From Ktedonobacterales bacterium (GTDB lineage: Bacteria > Chloroflexota > Ktedonobacteria > Ktedonobacterales > JACDGC01): DNA of 6,883 nucleotides. A model generated the notes under the pieces. It was not told the DNA's origin and did not search any database. It saw only the letters and a list, made by a program, of their open reading frames with translations. Positions 5,891 through 6,883 of this stretch are shown here, in pieces (position 1 is the first letter of the stretch; every line of letters starts with the position of its first letter). Location of the stretch: the NCBI GenBank assembly GCA_013815535.1, contig JACDGC010000199.1:1-6883 (forward strand), written 5' to 3'. The translations under genes were made by a program, and so were the position numbers.

Positions 5891-6883
5891 ATGAGCACGG
5901 TCTATGGCGTTTTGCGGGTGTTGTCGACGGAGGCCGACGCCGGGCGTCCGCTGCCCGGTCATACCCTACCAGAGCGCAACCTCGTCTTCCCCATCACCGC
6001 GCCGGTTACGTCGCTGGGGCACGATCTGCACAATGCCATCGTGCTGTTCGATCCATCGGTGGCGGGCGAGCAGGCTTGCCTGTATTACCAGAGTGGCGCT
6101 TGGACGTTGGAACACGCCAGCGACACCGGCACCCTGATTGTGGAAGAAACGCCCATCCCGCCGCATATGGTTGCCGCCATCTTTCCGGGGCAGCGCATCC
6201 AGATTGGCGCGGTGCATCTGCAACTGTTGGCCTCTGACCTGCCCCCCAGCTTGGGGGCGCGCGACGGTGGGGGCGATCCGTCCCGCTCGGCGGGGACCGC
6301 GCTGTGGCAGGATGGGCCGCTCACTTGGCGCGCGCCAACGACGCTCAGTGGGCGGTTGGCCCTCGGCCTGCTCTTCGTGCTCTTTTGCGTCGCTTTCGCG
6401 CTGGTGGTCGTCAGCTTGGGCACGCTCTTGACGCACCGCGCCCACTCTGGCGATGGTTGGAGCGTTGTGGCAGCCTTGTTGGTGCCGCTCATTCCGGCGG
6501 CGGGGACGACAGCGTTGATCGTGCTGATCGACCGCTATGAGCGCGAGCCGTGGTATCTGTTGTTGTGCGCGTTTCTGTGGGGCGCGGTCATCGCCATCCC
6601 CCCGGCGTTCTTCATCGAGAATAGTCTGAATCTGGCCATCGCCGGGTTGCCCTTTGATCTGCTGCCGCGCATCTGGGCTGATGTGTCGCAATCGGCGCTC
6701 TTTGGCCTGAATGCTGGGCTGACGGAGGAGGCGGTGAAAGGGGCGGGGCTGCTGGTGCTCCTCTACATCGTGCGCGACAAATTCGAGAATATCACCGACG
6801 GCATCCTCTATGGCGCGATCATCGGTGCGGGTTTCGCCATGATCGAAAATATCGCGTATTTCGCCAATTCGGATTCGTCGGGG
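5891..6883 (+). CDS. FHA-like domain fused to PrsW-family intramembrane protease (C-terminus outside window)
   Basis: I read 331 codons directly, open to the right edge. The start is well constrained: an in-frame TAG at 5852-5854 is followed by no start codon before ATG 5891, though the Shine-Dalgarno (GAGGG, 5885-5889) is very close. Residues about 32-113 follow the FHA pattern: SLGHDLHNAIVLFDP (41-55), GAWTLEH, DTGT (78-81), FPGQRIQIG (98-106). The membrane part starts near 156, with helices at about 156-177, 190-213 and 221-240 and the PrsW-type segment DRYEREPWYLLL (214-225). The conserved protease motifs are TEEAVKG (278-284, the EExxK motif with E279, E280), DGILYG (303-308) and ENIAYF (319-324). 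PrsW proteases cut membrane proteins such as anti-sigma factors; the FHA part would be cytoplasmic. The later conserved His region lies outside. Target unknown. Confidence 0.88.
   Translation, partial: MSTVYGVLRVLSTEADAGRPLPGHTLPERNLVFPITAPVTSLGHDLHNAIVLFDPSVAGEQACLYYQSGAWTLEHASDTGTLIVEETPIPPHMVAAIFPGQRIQIGAVHLQLLASDLPPSLGARDGGGDPSRSAGTALWQDGPLTWRAPTTLSGRLALGLLFVLFCVAFALVVVSLGTLLTHRAHSGDGWSVVAALLVPLIPAAGTTALIVLIDRYEREPWYLLLCAFLWGAVIAIPPAFFIENSLNLAIAGLPFDLLPRIWADVSQSALFGLNAGLTEEAVKGAGLLVLLYIVRDKFENITDGILYGAIIGAGFAMIENIAYFANSDSSG

Noticed and set aside
4837..5898. Open minus-strand frame of 353 codons
   Set aside because: It lies opposite purC, whose plus-strand frame has every family motif. 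The minus frame has no recognisable domain.

Overview
The window reads as ordinary chromosomal DNA from a GC-rich, free-living bacterium. Intact long genes on both strands, sigma70-like promoters, Shine-Dalgarno sequences, and the mix of an F420-type luciferase-fold oxidoreductase, a PrsW protease carrying an FHA-like domain and Pro/Thr-rich single-pass membrane proteins suggest Chloroflexota (Roseiflexus/Chloroflexus/Herpetosiphon-like). That assignment is inference. No RNA gene, insertion sequence, CRISPR array or phage gene was seen.

Layout. (1) 1-577, minus strand: the N-terminal 192 residues of an unrecognised membrane protein with a Pro/Gln/Trp-rich cytoplasmic region, one transmembrane helix and a TYPPTS tandem repeat; it runs off the left edge. 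(2) 578-845: divergent promoter region. (3) 846-1775, plus: luciferase-like monooxygenase-fold oxidoreductase, resembling the Rv1855c/TIGR03560 group. (4) 1772-3250, minus: GlcE-like FAD-binding oxidase converging on gene 3; the two stop codons share one CTAG. (5) 3251-3403: divergent control region with a strong TTGACA-N18-TATACT promoter for the next gene and a 7-bp inverted repeat. (6) 3404-4861, plus: a 485-residue protein with a long disordered N-terminal region, one membrane helix and a His-rich external domain of unknown function. (7) 4876-5772, plus: purC, 14 bases downstream and probably co-transcribed. (8) 5891-6883, plus: FHA-like domain fused to a PrsW-type intramembrane protease, cut by the right edge.

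There is no single pathway. purC is a housekeeping purine gene that seems to be transcribed with an unknown membrane protein. The two oxidoreductases are unrelated in family and face each other tail to tail. Three of the six genes encode membrane proteins with a cytoplasmic N-terminal module joined to one or more membrane helices. The best leads for new biology are the FHA-PrsW fusion, whose FHA part seems to have lost its phosphothreonine-binding residues, and the His-rich surface protein with duplicated basic segments and KxP(T/S)RP repeats.
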